64,000 nt of DNA, taken from positions 830,629,337 through 830,693,336 of the forward strand of contig CM062297.1 in assembly GCA_031216915.1 (NCBI GenBank), in the 5' to 3' direction. Positions 36,589-48,720 of the stretch are shown here, piece after piece. Below the pieces are notes generated by a model. It had not been told where the DNA came from and did not search any database. It saw only the letters and a program-made list of their open reading frames with translations. Each line of letters opens with the position of its first letter. Within the stretch, counting starts at the first letter, position 1. Both the position numbers and the translations under genes were made by a program. Source of the stretch: Pictodentalium vernedei. Lineage: Eukaryota; Mollusca; Scaphopoda; Dentaliida; Dentaliidae.

Positions 36589-37745
36589 TTACGAAGTGCA
36601 ATCGGGGCAGTAGGGATTGTTGCAGCTGACATAACTGGAATATGAGGAAATGAATGTGGAAGTTAACTTGTTCTTAAGCATGCTTCTGTCGCTAATATTA
36701 CGAGTTGTGTCGTCCAGAGCATTCCATAGTTTCGGGAAGGAGTATAAAGGAAATTTATCCAGAGTTTGGGTCCGTGTTTTTTCTATGTATAGGAGGCCCG
36801 ACTGTCTAGTTCTCTTACCAGATGGATTGTGAGTGATTTTAAATATATCATTGAAAGACACCGGTAATCTGCCGTTCTGCCAGTCAAACACGAACAGTAG
36901 TGCATGTAGCTTAAACAAATCATCAACCTTGAGTATTTGGTTTTCTAACAGGGGATCTGTATGAGAATTGTACTTTTTGTTATTAATGATTCGTAATGAA
37001 CGTATTTGCAGGACAGCCAGTTTTTTGATAGCTCTTGAGTTGCCCCATGCCTGGATTCCGTATACAAATGGCTATGTATGAGGGCATAATACAATGTTTT
37101 CAGAGTTCCGTGGGGGGGGGGGGGGGGGGGGGGGTATTTTCAACTTTGTTAAGACTATAGTTTGCGCGTGCTATTTTCGAGCATAATCGGGATATGTGAG
37201 CCTTGTAGGATAAATGTTCATCAATGCTAATTCCTAAGAATTTCACAGATTTTTCTGTTTCGGTGGCCCCAACCTTGTTAATGTTTTGGTTTTTTATTTT
37301 TACCTCTTGACAAAGATTATTGTTCCTACCTTTATTTGTATTAAGTATTTTGTACGAGGTTTTCTTAGCATTCAGCATTAAATGGTTCACAGAGCACAAT
37401 TCGAATAGTTTCTGGAGCTCGCCATTGAAATACGTTGTAATGGGATTATTGTCGGAGCCCGGGTACTGTGCAGTGGTGTCATCGGCAAATGATAAAAGAT
37501 TGAGTGATGTTGAGTTACTTATATCATTTATATATAAAAGAAAAAGAATAGGGCCTAAAATCGAGCCCTGTGGTACACCGCAACTCTGTTTGGCTAAGTT
37601 CGATTTGTGTTCTCCGTACGTAACATATTGAGACCTGTTGGACAAGTAACTTCTAAACCAATTGTTGGTGACACCTCGGATGCCATTTTTTTCCAGTTTA
37701 CCTAATAGTATTTCGTGGTTTATGGTGTCAAAGGCCTTTATTTCT
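36589..37745 (-). pseudogene. 5'-truncated LINE reverse transcriptase
   Basis: Reading from 37745 on the minus strand, the frame starts inside RT motif A (KAFDTINHEIL). It goes on with GVPQGSILGPILFLLYINDI (motif B), FADDTTA (motif C) and VKFLGISIDEHLSYKAHI. A G-run at 37113-37132 on the plus strand breaks the frame. The C-terminal part reads IRSLRIINNKKYNSH, then in the 36589-36918 frame FPLYSFPKLWNALD, ending in a CNNPYCPDC cysteine cluster. Everything before motif A, including the endonuclease, is missing. The break falls exactly where the family E array begins, as expected for a 5'-truncated insertion into, or deletion at, that array. Confidence 0.85.
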
Positions 37746-40700
37746 CCGGAAGATGTTGGGTGCTGTGCATGTCCGAAAACAGCCCATTGAAAGAAAATTG
37801 TGATGCTTTGCAGCCTGTAGAGGGTTAATAAACGCTCACCGGAATATTTTGTCCATGAAACTTGTAATGTCACACAAAAACCTGAGAATTGTCAATTTTT
37901 CTTGAAAACAACAAGATGTTTTCAGAGAAATCCACAGGAAATTGGAATGTTAAGCTTTTAAGGGGTATCTCTCTTTAGCCTTTCCAAAATGGGTTAAGAC
38001 TTCGACTTTTGAACACCCTTACTACTTACAAAAATGTTTCCATATCAATTTTGCGCTCGATAAAAGAAGGCACTTCTCTTTGGTGCATTCCCATTGGGTG
38101 CTGTTGGTGCCCAAAAACAACCCATTTCATCACAATTTTGACTTTTAGCAGCCCGTGGAGGGTTAACAAATACTCACTGGAGTGTTTTGTCCATGCAAAG
38201 TCTGTTGTCACACCAAGTCCTACGCGTGGCCAATTTTTCTTGGAAATCTACAAGACTCGTTTAGAAAATCCACAGAAAACATGAATTTATTAGCTTTTGA
38301 GGAGTGTTGCAGTTTAACCAACCCGAAACGTGTTAACGCTTGGTTTCTTGGATACCCTTATTACTTACAAAAATGATGCACGGTGAATCCCTCTTCAAAT
38401 AAATGAAGTTATGTTTATCTGTCGTATATCGTGTGGGTGCATTATGGGCCCGAAAACAGCCCATTTCATCAAAATTTCGATGTTTGGCAGCCTGTGGAGG
38501 GTTAACATATGCATTGACTAATATATCTTGTATATGAATGGTCGTGTCACAGACAGGTCTAATAATGATGAATGCTTAAAAGAAACTACAAGAGGTGTTT
38601 CGAGAAAGTGCATATAAACCCTAGTTTTGACAGTTTTTGGCCAATTCTGGCGAAATAAGGGTTAAATCGAAAATTCCGCTTGGGTACATTTTTAGACGTT
38701 GTGCTCCTCTATGCGTGTGCAAAACTGTGAAAATCGGTTCGAAAATGGCTTCTGAATCGTACGGACAAAATGTGTGGAAAAAAAGATAATAATAACTAGA
38801 CTTTATGTTTCTGGAGAATCATGGCTTTTCCCGATGAGATTCCATGATTTTTCATGACCACACAGTGTCTGATGAATTGTTCTTAACTGTCTCACTGAAG
38901 TTCCTTCATTGATGTTATGAGAAAGGTGAAGATAGTAGTCTCAAATGACACAGTTTGATAAAAAATTGTTTAGGTAAAAACCATCATTAACGGTAGAGTG
39001 GGTTAATGTCAATATCGTTGTCCAACAAGTCAATGACCGACAAAAGGAATTATGTTTGTTTGACACATACCCACTGAGTGCTGTGCCAATTTAAAAATGG
39101 TCCATTTTATCTCAAATGTATCCAAAATATTGATGTCTGGCAGCTTGCAGAGGGTTAACAAGTGCTATCAGTAATATTTATTCATGCAACTTGTAATGTC
39201 ACACCAAGAACTGTGAATGGCCATTTTTTCTTTAAAATCTACAAGATGTTTTAAGAGAAATCCAGGGAGAACAGAAATTTTAAGCTTTTGATGGGTATCA
39301 TTGTTTATCAAGCCCAAAACGGGTTAAGTGTTGTTTTTTGAATACTCTTATTACTTCCAAAAATAATTCTCAGTGAATTCTACTTCCACTTATTTTGATC
39401 TCTCCTCCCAACTTCGGGTGCTGTGGGTACGCAAACACAGTCCATTTTATCAACATTTTGAAGTTTGAGAACCTACATAGGGTTAACAAATGCTTACAGG
39501 AATATTTTGTACATGCAACTTGTAATGTCACACTAAGATCTGAGAATGGCCATTTTTTCTTGAAAATCTATGAGATGTTTTTAGAGAAATCCTCGGATAA
39601 CACAGATTTTTAACCTTTTGATGGGTATCTTTCTGTAATCAGCCCTAAACGGGTTAATGCTTGGTTTTGTGAATACCTTCATTACATACAAAAATGATCA
39701 TCGGTGAATTCCACTTCCAATGAATGGGGTTATGTTTATCTCACAGGTACACATTTGGTGTTATGGTTGCCCACGAACAGCCCGTTTTCTCCAAATGTCT
39801 ATGCTTGGCAGCATCTGGAGGGTTAATAAATGCTTACCGAAATATTTTGTCCATGCAACTTGAACTGTCACTCCAAGACCTGCGAAAGGTCAATTTGTCT
39901 TGAAATTTTGTTTTGAAAAATCCACAGAAAACTGGAATTTTAAGCTTTTAAGGGGTATATCTCTTTAACTAGTCAAAAATGGGTTAAGACCACGATTTTT
40001 GAATACACTTACTACTTACAAAAATGTTTACCTGTCAGTTTTGCGTCCAGTAAAAGAAGTTATGCTTCTCAGTTGCATTCCCATTTGATGTTGTTGGTGT
40101 CCAAAAGCAGACTATTTTTTTTTAAATTTTCTAATTTAGCAGCCCATGGAGGGTTAACAAATGCCTCCCGGAATAATTTATCCTATCAGCTGGTAATGTG
40201 ACACCAAGACCTATCAGTGGCCATTTTCTCTTGAAAACTCTACCAGATGTTTGTAAAGAAATCCAGGGAAAACATAAATTTTTAAGCTTTTGATGGGTAT
40301 CACCAATGACAACCACAAAAGGGGTTAACGCTTGTTTTTTGAATACTCTTATTACTTACAAAACTGGTCCTCGGTGAATTCCACTTCCAATAAAGGAGAT
40401 TATGTTTATTTCTCAGGTACACATTGGGTGCTGTGCGTGTCCGAATACAGCCCATTTCAACAAAATTATGATGCCTGGCAGCCTCTAGAGGGTTAATAAA
40501 CGCTTACCGGAATATTTTGTCCATGCAACTTGTAATATCACACAAAGACCTGCGAGTAGTCAATTTTCCTTGAAAACCTACAGGATGTTTTTTAGAGAAA
40601 TCCACAGAAAATGGGAATTTTAAGATTTTAAGGGGCCTCTCTCTTTTGCCTGCCCGAAATGGGTTAAGACTTCGACTTTTGAATACCCTTACTACTTACA

Positions 40701-41230
40701 AAAATGTTTGCGCATAGATTGTGCGCTCGATAAAAGAAGGCTCTTTTCTTTGTGGAGTACCCATTGGGTGATGTTGGCGTCCAAAAACAGCCCATTTTAT
40801 CACTATTTTGACTTTTAGCAGCCAATGGAGGGTTAACAAATGCTCACCGCACTATTTTGTCCATGCAACTTCTACTGCCACACCAAGGCCTGGGAGTGAC
40901 ATTTTTTTCTTTAAAATCTACAAGACTCGTTTAGAGAAATCCACGAAAAACATGAATTTTTGAACTTTATGGGGGTATTGCTGTTTAACCAGCCCAAAAC
41001 GGGTTAACGCTTAGTTTCTTGAACACCCTTATTACTTACAAAAATGATCCTCGGTGAATTCCACCTCCAATCAAGGAAGTTATGTTTACCTCACGCTGTG
41101 GGGGTCTGAAACCGGTCCATTTCATCACAATTTCGATGTTTGGCAGCCTGTGGAGGGTTACCATATGCATCGCATAATATGTCGTGTGTATCAAAGATCG
41201 TGTCATTGGCAGGTCTAGCAACGATGAATG
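37746..41230. repeat. Family E tandem array, about ten units of about 335 bp
   Basis: GAGGGTTAA following GGCAGCC-type motifs recurs near 37821, 38158, 38496, 39151, 39477, 39818, 40148, 40487, 40828 and 41153. The missing register between 38496 and 39151 holds a copy of the terminal conserved block (38600-38790). Units carry ATATTTTGTCCATGCAACTT, GAGAAATCC and a CCATT-GGGTGCTGT segment. Confidence 0.9.
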
Positions 41231-41515
41231 TTTAAAAAAAATCTACAAGACGTGTTTCGAGAAAGTGCCGTTAAACCCCATTTTTTGCAGTTTTTTGCCA
41301 ATTCTGGCGAAATAAGGGTTAAATCGAAAATTTAGCTTCGATACATTTTTAGATTTTGTGCCTCTCTATGAGTATGCCAAATTGTGTGAGAATCGGTTCG
41401 AAAATGGCTTCTGAATCGTACGGACAAAAATGTGTGGAAAAAAAAAAAAAAAAAACCCAAAAATAATAATCCGTAGAAAAACAATAGTCTTTTCCAGAGG
41501 GAAAAGCCTAATAAT
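37746..41515 (-). mobile_element. Hairpin-ended array element, family E
   Basis: A long array is followed on the right by a conserved block (AAATCGGTTCGAAAATGGC, CTGAATCGTACGGAC). Then come an A-rich run, ACAATAGTCT and a hairpin AGTCTTTTCC-AGA-GGGAAAAGCCT (41486-41509) with AATAAT. The terminus is duplicated 45 bp on (41531-41554). ACAATAGTCT is shared exactly with the family A copy at 23663-23672, although the arrays are unrelated. The left end is lost at the LINE junction. Confidence 0.65.
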
Positions 41516-41654
41516 CCGTAGAAAAACAATAGTCTTTTGCATAGGGAAAAGCCTAAAAGTTCAAATGACATCATCGTCTGCTCCGGCGGGAGAATAGGGA
41601 ACATCAGAGCCTGCTGACTACCAACATTACATTTATTGACAGCAAATGCAAAAA

Positions 41655-41960
41655 GACCCGCTACCGATTCCGTTCAGGTGAGGGTACGGAGGGTCACAGG
41701 TCAGAACATTGACTTTAAAGCGAAAGGTCGAAAGTTCGATTCTGACCTGAGCCATCTACGCTGTATTCTTGCGCAAGATACGTAATACCGTTTGACCATG
41801 TGGTGGCACGGTGGCGCTGTGTACTAAGGCGTGACTCACGTCGCTGATGTACTTGATTCAACCGATGTAATTCTACTTGTGCCGTGTTAATGCGTTGGAG
41901 AGGCTGACAGGTGTTTTGTGGTTGTTTCATTGTTCTCAGGCTTCCACCAACAGCAGCGCT
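41655..41960 (+). mobile_element. Strongly diverged tRNA-type SINE
   Basis: A B-box-like AAGTTCGATTCTG near 41731 is followed by CTTGCGCAAGATACGTAA, GGTGGCACGGTGGCGCTG, GTACTAAGGCG and GATTCAACCGATG. These line up with the body of the SINE at 13792. The CTCAGGCTTCCACC core is decayed. The tail is absent. Confidence 0.65.
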
Positions 41961-43190
41961 CCCCGGCTCGACGTAGCCCTTGTAGTATACCAGGCGTGTT
42001 TCCTGCCTTAGTTGTTGGAACCGTGCGTTGGAGGCTTGATGTTATAGTCACATGACCAGTTACGTCGCCTGTAGTTGTCATGGTAGACCGCGTGAGCGGC
42101 CATCTCGTGTCATCATTATCATGATGAAACGTGATGTCAGTGGGCATGCACGATGCATGATGTGATTGTGACAATGTTTCCGCCATCCATTCCGTCCAGT
42201 GCAGGCCGCCTTTTTTCATTTCTTTGGTGGCATGTACTTGTTGTGGGACCCGATGACCTATAATAGAACGGGGTGTGTGAGAAATTTAATTTTGACGCTT
42301 TCCGCACGCGGCAGGCTTTTGCTTCATAGCGTCAACAATTTTCGGGCGATGTGTATGAAACTTGACAAAGCTTGACCTCGGTTATTCCTCTAGCAGCTTA
42401 GGATATCATATATATGAATTTCGTGTATATTTTGTACTTTTGAAGGTATGGCTGCCAGCAAGTAGTAGGGATATACCCGGCGTTGTTTACCTCATATCAC
42501 CGGTGTCTGACGTCTAATTTTCAAAATTTGTTCAACGTTGTGATTGGGACTTTATATGCTAAAAAGTCAAAGCTTCCGAAAGAGAAATTTGATTTTTACG
42601 TTTCCATTTTCTGTGCTCCTTGAACACAGTTGATGTTATGCATCAGTGAGCATATAATTATGCCTAGGCATCCTTCCAGCTTTCTCTTACGATGTGTGTT
42701 TAATTTTGATAGGGATATTTTTGCAGTTCTTGGGGCACGGTGGTCACAAAACGGGAGACGGTGTAGAAACATAAACTCACGTAAAAACTTAGAAAATGAC
42801 GTTAAATTAAGAAAACCCACATACAGCTATCGTATTAATCTTTAACCTCTACAACATAATAAATTTCCATTTAACTCGGACAATTGAGTTTTTCCGATAT
42901 TGACGTCCTGCCGTCACCCCATCGGCAGTCCCAGACAAATTGTTCGTCGACTGAGAATTGATAGCAATTGTAGATACGTTTTTTATTGGAGAATATATTT
43001 CAGACATTTCTGGAGTGAGATTGGAGGGTGGGGTATAGATGTCAGTGATAACAGACTGTGTCAAATAATGCAATAAATGTCCCGGTTAAGTGAGATCAGA
43101 TTTTTTCTCTCTCTGTTTTTATCTTCGCAGAATCCTGAAGCAATGGTGAAAGCGGGCTCTAAATCTGAGAAAAAAATGTAAATTTTGCAA
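41961..43190. other. No supported gene
   Basis: Open frames at 41887-42219 and 42596-42820 (minus) and 42630-42845 (plus) overlap each other and show no motifs. I see no repeat structure beyond short A/T runs. Confidence 0.45.
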
Positions 43191-43192
43191 CA

Positions 43193-43461
43193 GAGATTTT
43201 TCTCATTATAGTAAACCATTTACCTTAATTTTTTCCATTCTGATCAATTAAGATTTCTCTAATGTTAATTGGTATGCATGTTAAAATTCCAAGGTTCAAA
43301 CTAAATTTAAAACCAAGAATATTCCAGAGATTTTTCTAATTTTAATGAACCATTTACCTTCATTTTTTTCCACTCCGATCAATTAAAATTTCTTTGATGT
43401 TAATTGGTATGCAGGTAGAAATTGCAATGTTCAAACCAGATTTAAAACCAAGAATATTCCA
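43193..43461. repeat. 134-bp tandem duplication
   Basis: GAGATTTTTCT starts both copies, at 43193 and 43327. Both contain AACCATTTACCTT, GATCAATTAA, GTTAATTGGTATGCA and end in CCAAGAATATTCCA. Divergence is roughly one base in ten. Confidence 0.85.
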
Positions 43462-43490
43462 ATGTTTAACTATAGCTCATTTTAATATAA

Positions 43491-43558
43491 CGTCGGCTGA
43501 GTGATAGAATGTTATATTTCCCATAGGGGACCTAGACCATTCTAGCACTCAGGCGACG
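43491..43558. mobile_element. Short palindromic element (CTGAGTGCTAGAATG type)
   Basis: The arms CGTCGGCTGAGTGATAGAATG and its partner (TTCTAGCACTCAGGCGACG) flank a CCCATAGGGG centre. The same element is nearly perfect at 53814-53883, and half of it is at 61134-61166. Confidence 0.75.
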
Positions 43559-43649
43559 ATAAGTAATGAAGCAGCAAACACCAATTTATCTCTAAAGTAA
43601 CAACACAGGGGTACGTTTTTGTGTGTGCATTCTTCTTTCAACCTTTTTT

Positions 43650-43816
43650 CAGCATTTGCCTTTCGAAAATTTTAAAATATAATCACAATATACACTACAC
43701 TTAGCTGTTAAAACAGCGTTTGTCGTCAAAATATCGTTAAAGGCTCTCTCGGCGTTGGCCGTACTTCATTGAATTACTTCTGGAAATTCGCGTTGCGATT
43801 TCAGAATTATCTAGTA

Positions 43817-43869
<53 letters not shown>

Positions 43870-44297
43870 CTTTTATATAGCGTGAAACCACCAAGGGTGC
43901 TACAAGACGCTTTTCAGATTGCAGAACACAAGCTATGAATTGAATGATTTGAAGAGATGAGTTTTAAGCAGTCTCTTGGAAGCAAGTAAACTTGTTTGTG
44001 ACCGATGATACGAGGGCAATGCATTACAGAGTCTCGGACCTGCAACCGAGGAAGACCGCTCGCTCACCAATAGAGATCGCGCAAAAGGTACGGTTAGTGA
44101 CAAATGGTCAGATGAACGGAGACTTCTTTTCAGCATTTGCCTTTCGAAAATTTTAAAATATAATCACAATATACACTACACTTAACTGTTAAAACGGCGT
44201 TTGTCGTCAAAATATCGTTAAAGGCTCTCTCGGCGTTGGCCGTACTTCATTGAATTACTTCTGGAAATTCGCTTTGCGATTTCAGAACTATCTAGAA

Positions 44298-44366
<69 letters not shown>

Positions 44367-44612
44367 TACTTTTACATAGCGTGAAACCACCAAGGGCGCT
44401 ATAAAGCGCTTTACAGATTGTAGAACACAAGCTATGAATTGAATGATTTGAAGAGATGAGTTTTAAGCAGTCTCTTGGAAGCAAGTAAACTTGGTTGGGA
44501 TCGAAGATACGAGGGCAGTGCATTCCAGAGTCTCGGACCAGCAACCGAGGAAGACCGTTCGCTCGCCAAAAGAGATCGCGCAAAAGGTACGGTTAGTGAC
44601 AAATGGTCAGAT
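43650..44612. repeat. 481-bp tandem duplication spanning a LINE 3' end
   Basis: AGCATTTGCCTTTCG occurs at 43651 and 44132. The duplicated unit contains a host flank, the (TAA)n tail and the last part of the L2-like LINE. The LINE-like frame at 43933-44136 is therefore a copy of 44432-44600, not a second insertion. The (TAA)n tracts differ in length (43820-43866 against 44299-44367). Confidence 0.9.
44299..44367. repeat. (TAA)n microsatellite, LINE tail
   Basis: About 23 TAA repeats on the plus strand, equal to (ATT)n after the L2-like LINE on the minus strand. The paired tract from the 481-bp duplication is at 43820-43866. Confidence 0.95.
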
Positions 44613-46343
44613 GAATGGAGACTGCGTATAGGTATGCGGCGAGAGAGAAGCTCCCACAGGTATGCAGACGCAAGACCATGACTGCACTTAAATACCAGCA
44701 TCAGAATTTTAAAATTCACGCGACGTTTTACTGGAAGCCAATAAAGATTCTTCAAGATGGGTGTGATATGGTCGAATCGTTTAGCACCAATGATAATTCG
44801 AGCAACAATATTCTGGATTCTCTGCAATTGCTGCACCAATGTACGTGGCACAGCAAGGAAAAGAGAATTGCAATAATCCAAATGAGAGGTTATGAAGGAG
44901 TGAACCAGTTGCTGCAAAGCTCTACCACTGAGGAATGGACGTAGTTTGCTCAGCTTTTTGAGTTGACAGTAGCAAGTTTTATGATTTTTTTAGGTTCAAG
45001 GATGAGATTAGCATAAAAAGCATCCCAATATGTCTAGCACTGTCATTGACAAGAGTAGTAGAATCATCAACTGACTGAATAGGAGAGGGGAAAGATGTTC
45101 TCTTCCTTGCAATGACCAATATCTCTGTTTTGAATCGTTCATTTTAACTCAGTGACTGGACAGTAACTTTCTAATGGACCTAATACATCTTTCCATTTCA
45201 AACACGGTGCCGGCTGTTTCAGAATCATCAGATGGATTGAATGTCAAGCTGAGCTGGGTATCATCAGGGTAAAGGTGGTTTGGCATGTCAAGATCTCTCA
45301 GAATTCGTCCAAGTGATGCTGTGTATTTGGTAAATAGTATGGGACCAAGACCTGAACCATGTGGCACACCGCAATTCAATGCTTCACTTTCAGATCCAGT
45401 GTTTTTACTATAGATTTGTTGAGAACGATGTTCGAGATAACTAGGAAACCACATTAGAACAGTCCCAGTAATCCCGCATTGATTCAGAACATCGAGTAGA
45501 AAAGTCGTGATCAACTGTATAAAATACAGCCGAGAGGTCCTAAAGTATGGGACGAAGAGCTTTCCATCAGATAAGGCAATGATGCTGTCGTTGTGCACAC
45601 GTAATAAGACGTTTCTGTACTATCATTGGATTTGTATGCCGATTGAAATGCTTCTACTGGACCGTTAACAGAAAGATGCCCGTTGACTGACAACGATCTT
45701 TGCAATGACTCTAGAAACAAATGCCAGGTTTGAGACAGGCCTGTGGTTAATCAAGTTGTCAGGGCCAAGTGATGTACTTGTAATGAGTGGTGACACTAAG
45801 GTTAGTTCCATAGCATCAGGAGCGTGTCTTTCAGAAAGTGAAGCCTGAACAGTTAGTGATAACAAGGTGTGTTAGCACAAACTTTAAGAGCGACGTGGGA
45901 ATTCGATCAAGGTTGTTAGATTTGTTGTGTGATGAGAGAAAGAATTTTGACACCTCGGCTTCAGATACCGGGGAAAATTCTGAAAAATAAGATTTTATCC
46001 TCAAATTCGTTGGTCGAGATGGATGTGTTTCACCACTACTTTCCTTAAGAAGCCGGATTTTGTGGTAATAGTAACATTTTGCATTTTCTGTCAAATTTGT
46101 TGTCAAGTTCCTTTGTTGTTACAACATTTGATGGTGTATTTCAAGTTTGGTTTTATTACAGAGTCGCTCCAACCTTAATCGCTTCTGATTGACATCACGG
46201 ATGTTCTCAGTAAACCAGGTTGCATGTTGTCTAGGCAAAATTGTCATTGATTTTGAATGGGCATGCTTGTTTAGAATGGCTGAAAGGATGTTATTGTACA
46301 GATAAACCAATGCGTCAGATGACTCAATTTCACTCCTAGTCAT
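44432..46343 (-). pseudogene. L2-like LINE reverse transcriptase, degraded
   Basis: Fragments in order on the minus strand: a thumb-proximal linker (NIRDVNQKRLRLERL, 46119-46343), SSHNKSNNLDRIPTSLLK (45831-46106), HRPVSNLAFVSRVIAKIV (45665-45865) and FQSAYKSNDSTET (45511-45720). Then come GVPHGSGLGPILFTKY and YPDDTQL (45149-45598), and the C-terminal HLDYCNSLFLAVPRTLVQQL region (44432-44917). Motif C has Pro for Ala, and motif B has His for Gln. Almost every segment is in a different frame. Confidence 0.88.
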
Positions 46344-46369
46344 AAAAAGTGAAGACTAAATGTCATTTG

Positions 46370-47268
46370 TTACAGATTTAATTTTTCGAAAAGTAATAGC
46401 CATTTTCCTGTCACTCTGTTTCGTCTGCTGATTGTGAATGCTGCAACTGTGAAATAGTCAGATAAAGCTGGATAGTGCACAGAAATGTTTGTCAGTAGTG
46501 GTGCATTCCCTTGTCTGGTTATTAGCAAATTGAGAGTGTGGCCGCTTCTATGAGTAGGCTCCTGTACAAGCTGGAGGTATCCGAAAGACTTGATTAAATT
46601 TGAAAACGTCTGTGCAAAACCGTCACTTGCTACATCTACATGTATATTAAAATCGCCAGCAATGGCTACGTTAACAGCAGAGGATGCAAAGACTGACAAA
46701 TATTCACTAAAATCATCAAGGAACTGTGATGAGCTGAACTCGTTCTATTTCGAAGGATGTCTGTAAACGACAAACACCCTAACAGATATGTCTTTATATA
46801 CCAAGTAATCTGGAGATTCAAATGTGGCACAAATACATGGTTCATTGCTAAGTTTGATGTTAATGTCCTCTTTAAAAACTACAGCGATTCCCCACCATGA
46901 CTGCCTCTGGCCTCCTGCAAAACCATATACCCAGCAAGAAGTAAGTTTCCTATCACGTTCATCACCTCTGAGCCATGTGTCAGTCAGAGCAAATGTATCA
47001 CTGCATTATCAGAAATAATGCCGTGAATGTCAAATTCCTTTTTATTGATAGATCCTACATTAAAATGTCCAAAAGAAAAGTCAAGCTCATCAGAAACTGC
47101 TTCATAACCCGAAGATAAATTGATTCTTATCAAATTATCCAAGTTGATCCAAGATCGGGAAGAGTTTGTTTCTGCTCGGCCGGGATTAAGACGCGCCTCC
47201 ACGTTACAAGGGTTGATTCCCTGCTTTTCTGTTGTAGAGTGTATGATAGGAATGTGTGTATTTACCAC
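46370..47268 (-). pseudogene. L2-like LINE endonuclease, degraded
   Basis: The N-terminal strand reads FGHFNVGSINKKEFDIHGII, where LNVRSI.NK is usual. A frame break and the segment with the expected TETWL motif follow between 46984 and 46700. The later part has VAIAGDFNIHVD (catalytic Asp and Asn kept), EPTHRSGHTLNLLIT and PALSDYFTV, where SDHF is expected. The catalytic His is replaced by Tyr. Confidence 0.85.
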
Positions 47269-47924
47269 CTCTCACCACACGTTTTGTTTTTCTCTCATGG
47301 TTAATTCCTAATTGTCTAATCCGGGATATAGTATTCGGGAGAAGTCTACGAGATGAGTAAGGGTTAAACTGGTGAAGGATATTAGAAGAATAAACAAAAT
47401 GCTGGTCAGTAACTGGACCACTTTCATGAACATTTGTATGTGGTATTGTTCCCATCGAGGATAGATTGAAACCGTAGTGTTTGTTAAACATTACTATCAA
47501 ATGCAGATAGTTGATGTTCAGGATGGTTGCACCTGACTGAACAGGGCAGTGGGTATTCCACTGAAAACTGTTCACATGATGTAGAATATATCCATTAGAG
47601 GACAATAAAGAAAATTTCCTGGAAAAAAACAGTATCCTATATCACTGTATTCCTTGAATCTTCGAAAGCTTTAAATTGGTAGAAAAATTTTGATAAAATT
47701 TGTATTAAGGAAAAAAACAAATGAACAATGGAAAAACACAATAATTGGAAGAACAAGTTAACAATGCTGCCTACTGGGGTAAAGTTGTAAGTCATTCCAC
47801 CTCCGTTGGATGACTTAAATATAGGAATCGATTCAACGAATATTACTTTCAGAAATAATAAAGAAAAAAAAAGAGATATAAAAATAATAAAAAAATTGAA
47901 TTGTTCCAAACCGTCCATAAATTC

Positions 47925-48720
47925 CTATGGATGGACTCCTTTCCCCAATACACTATCTAATTGTCCATGAAACGTATTTATCACTGGATTGGTATTCGAC
48001 ATCTGTTCAACTAGTTTCAATATCTTATCCACGCCTGCCCATTTCGCGAAAGATATGTATTTTTCTTCACTGTCCATGATACATTGGTTATTACCCTCGC
48101 TAACGCCGAGGTTCTTAACGAAAAGCTGACTGTTGTAACACGACAGATTGTGAAATATCACTGGACAGAATTTATTTCATCTTGATATTCTAGACTGCAA
48201 CGAAATTTTCTGGTGTAGTGATCGTGATCTCTCACTTCCTCGGATTTTGTGTGTTCTGTGAAAGATTGTCTACAGATGTGAGATTCCGTCGTCTTATCGC
48301 AAGACTCCTTTATAGTTTGCTACTCTCAATGGATGATTATTTTTTCCTGCTACGGAATTTATGGGATGCACGGCAGACGTGGCTGTCCATTTGAAGCACT
48401 GCCTGTTTTTTTTTTATTTTCCACATTGATTATGGCTTGTTTCTTATATAAGAAATAAAGCAATTTTATATATGACGGCGTGTGCAGCAGAACAAACTTG
48501 TCTATGTGAATTTGTAGATTCAAAACTTCTCCAAATGTCCAGTTGCTACCCTCGTGTTGATGTGCGGCTAAAGATTCTAATATTTTTCCTTTCATTTTAT
48601 CAGAACTATCAGACATCGAATAAATTTCCATTGGATCTAAAATAAGGCGTGTTTTTTCTTTTCACGAATTTGCCAGTTTCCACGTCAACCCTTACCATTT
48701 CACACTTTAATATCATTTAA
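47925..48720 (-). pseudogene. Polinton/Maverick-type protein-primed DNA polymerase B remnant
   Basis: On the minus strand the codons before 48631 read TPYFRSNGNLF. Shifting frame, the sequence continues with SNWTFGEVLNLQIHIDKF, PSYIKLLYFLYKKQAIINV and then a break. In full-length relatives these stretches precede the polymerase in large self-synthesising Polinton elements. At 47925-48161 the exonuclease-domain motif MIFHNLSCYNSQLFVKNLG follows, with EEKYISF. The expected HNLxGYDSHLF has Asp replaced by Asn and His by Gln, so the exonuclease site is damaged. The polymerase palm motifs are absent. The L2-like LINE begins about 320 bp downstream. Only fragments remain, so the family call is firm but the element's extent is not. 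Confidence 0.7.

Larger units (their letters stand above)
44299..47605 (-). mobile_element. Decayed L2/CR1-like LINE with (ATT)n tail
   Basis: On the minus strand the order is an upstream segment (RRLLPNTISRIRQLGINH), an endonuclease, an RT and the C-terminal LDYCNSLF...LQRIQNIVARII region. A 3' end of AAAGCGCTTTATAGCGCCCT and an (ATT)n repeat tail follow. This 3' end style is typical of L2-like elements. Many frame changes and substitutions show that it is old. Confidence 0.9.

Noticed and set aside
43933..44136. Second LINE C-terminal fragment
   Set aside because: It is the copy created by the 481-bp tandem duplication, not an independent insertion.
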